Origin: Deltaproteobacteria bacterium
Lineage (GTDB): Bacteria > Desulfobacterota > Desulfobacteria > Desulfobacterales > Desulfatirhabdiaceae
DNA: 5,616 bases
Direction: 5' to 3'
NCBI GenBank assembly: GCA_026388755.1
Contig: JAPLJE010000772.1
Span: forward strand, 1-5,616
Shown here: positions 4,370-5,616 of the stretch, in pieces
Numbering within the stretch: position 1 is the first letter of the stretch
Layout: every line of letters begins with the position of its first letter
The notes under the pieces: generated by a model
Databases searched by the model: none
Told to the model about the DNA's origin: nothing
What the model saw: only the letters and a program-made list of their open reading frames with translations
Translations under genes and position numbers: made by a program

Positions 4370-5616
4370 TCAGGCGATCTCTGTGAGCTTGCCCGCCTTT
4401 TGCACATTGACCATGCAGGCCTTCAGCTCGTAGATCGTCGTGTTAGGGTCAGCCACCGAAGGCGTGAGCCGATTGGTGGAATCGCCGCACTTGGGGGTGG
4501 TCCAGCCGAAGCAAAACGGCATGCCGATCAGATGAACGGTCTTGCCCTGGACCGTGAAAGGCCGGATGCGTACGGTGACCATGGCGATGGCTTCGACCTT
4601 GCCACGGATGCTGTCCACGATCACCCCGTCACCATTTGCAATGCCCTTTTCCTTGGCCAGTTCATGGCTCATTTCCACGTAGAGCTGAGGCTCTGCCTCC
4701 AGCAGGTTGGGCACATTGCGGGTTTCCCCGCCGCCGCACCAGTGTTCGGTAACGCTGTATGTGGTCAGCACGATGGGATAAGCCGGGTCTCCGGGTTTGG
4801 AGAGTTTGTCCAGTTCGCCGGAAACGAATTTGTACATCGGGCTGCTGAGCTGGGTCGAAAACGGATGGGAGGTCACGGGCGTTTCCACGGGCTCGTAATG
4901 CTCGGGGAAGGGTCCGTCGACGCGGCCCGGGCCAAAGAGGGCGCCGAGCCCATGGGTTTGCATGATGAAAGGATATTTGCCTTTTTCATCGGCCATGGGC
5001 GGCCATGGACCATCGGGAACATCCCCAACCCATTTGCCGTCCTGCCAGGCAATCAGTGCCTTGTCCGGATTCCAGGGCTTGCCGGTGGGGTCTACCGAAG
5101 CGCGGTTGTAAATGATGCGGCGGTTGACCGGCCAGCACCAGGCCCAGTTGGGATACAGGCCGATTTTCTCCTGCATCGGGGTCTGTTTGGGATCGCGGCG
5201 CTTGGTCTTGTTTCCGTCTTCCTCGGTGAAGCTTCCAGTATACACCCAGCAGAGGCTCGATGTGGACCCGTCCGCAGCCAGTGCCCCGAATGTGGGAACG
5301 AGCTGGCCTTTTTTGTATTCCTTGTCCCCGAACTTGGTGTCGGCCAGGAAAAAGCCGTTGATCCGTTTGGTCCAGTCTTCGGCAACGTAGGTCTTTGGCC
5401 AGTCCAGGTAGGTCAGGGCTTCGGGTAGGGTTCCCCCCTGCTTGAGATACTTGTTGCGAAGGATGTTCATCAGCCCCACGAGCATGAAGCCGAAGGTCTT
5501 GGCCTGGCCCGCGGGCTCGATGGCCTTGTGGTGCCAGAGCACCCAGCGGCCGCTGTTGCTTATCGTGCCTTCTTTTTCGATGCGGTGGGCCGAAGGCAGG
5601 AGAAAATACTCGGTAT
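4370..5616 (-). CDS. fdhA: Formate dehydrogenase catalytic alpha subunit (partial, C-terminal 414 residues)
   Basis: Molybdopterin oxidoreductase of the DMSO-reductase superfamily. It oxidises formate to CO2 (or the reverse) at a Mo- or W-bis-MGD centre. The frame is open to the right edge, so the N-terminal part, about 600 residues judging from related enzymes, is outside: Tat signal, proximal [4Fe-4S] cluster and the catalytic Sec or Cys. Visible residues 1-24 (TEYFLLPSAHRIEKEG, then TISNSGRW) are typical of this subfamily just past the active-site domain. The C-terminal dinucleotide-binding domain runs from about 260: YPIVLTTYSVTEHW (279-292), ELAKEKGIANGDGVIVDSIR (318-337), HLIGMPFCFGW (361-371) and the diagnostic GDSTNRLTPSVADPNTT (377-393). 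These motifs point to the FdnG/Desulfovibrio FdhA group, not nitrate reductase. The GTG at 5542 is internal, not a start. Molybdenum versus tungsten, and selenocysteine, cannot be decided from this part. Confidence 0.94.
   Translation of the reverse strand, partial: TEYFLLPSAHRIEKEGTISNSGRWVLWHHKAIEPAGQAKTFGFMLVGLMNILRNKYLKQGGTLPEALTYLDWPKTYVAEDWTKRINGFFLADTKFGDKEYKKGQLVPTFGALAADGSTSSLCWVYTGSFTEEDGNKTKRRDPKQTPMQEKIGLYPNWAWCWPVNRRIIYNRASVDPTGKPWNPDKALIAWQDGKWVGDVPDGPWPPMADEKGKYPFIMQTHGLGALFGPGRVDGPFPEHYEPVETPVTSHPFSTQLSSPMYKFVSGELDKLSKPGDPAYPIVLTTYSVTEHWCGGGETRNVPNLLEAEPQLYVEMSHELAKEKGIANGDGVIVDSIRGKVEAIAMVTVRIRPFTVQGKTVHLIGMPFCFGWTTPKCGDSTNRLTPSVADPNTTIYELKACMVNVQKAGKLTEIA

Noticed and set aside
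4310..5428. Plus-strand open frame of 372 codons antisense to fdhA and the start of fdhB
   Set aside because: Its translation has no family features. It mirrors a strongly coding minus-strand gene whose G/C-rich third positions keep the opposite frame open.
5540..5542. GTG at 5542 as the start of the alpha subunit
   Set aside because: The same frame is open to 5616 and the upstream residues (TEYFLLPSA, IEKEGTISNSGRW) are conserved FDH alpha sequence, so this is an internal valine codon.

Overview
The window looks like a chromosomal molybdenum/tungsten-enzyme locus from an anaerobe. The most likely source is a sulfate-reducing or syntrophic member of the Desulfobacterota (former Deltaproteobacteria). 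That assignment is an inference: the formate dehydrogenase resembles the two-subunit, three-cluster-beta enzymes known from Desulfovibrio, and the gene mix (FdhA, FdhB, FdhE, ModA, ModB and a DUF364 protein) fits such organisms. No RNA gene, CRISPR array, insertion sequence or replication origin was seen.

All intact genes are on the minus strand, so the biological order runs from high to low coordinates. First comes a formate dehydrogenase cluster: the C-terminal 414 residues of the catalytic alpha subunit FdhA (from the right edge to 4370), the iron-sulfur beta subunit FdhB (4316 to 3576), a strong GC-rich hairpin (3521-3548), and the maturation protein FdhE (3490 to 2555). There is no membrane gamma subunit and FdhB has no C-terminal membrane helix, so a soluble FdhAB enzyme is the simplest reading.

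The 2072-2554 interval holds no intact gene but is the richest part of the window. It contains a plus-strand remnant of the molybdate regulator ModE. The remnant covers the end of the first TOBE domain and most of the second, and has no helix-turn-helix. It also holds a near-consensus promoter firing leftward (TTGACA-N17-TATATA), a ModE-box-like inverted repeat over its -35, and a separate near-perfect 36-bp palindrome over the expected transcription start.

That promoter should drive the second operon: a DUF364 protein (2071 to 1268), the periplasmic molybdate-binding protein ModA (1258 to 464) and the permease ModB (452 to beyond the left edge), with gaps of only 9 and 11 bases. modC would be expected just outside position 1. 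Together the genes make biological sense: the transporter takes up molybdate or tungstate, the metal is built into the bis-MGD cofactor of formate dehydrogenase, and FdhE helps mature that enzyme. The points most worth following up are the decayed modE beside an intact operator, the unexplained 36-bp palindrome, and the DUF364 gene leading the mod operon.
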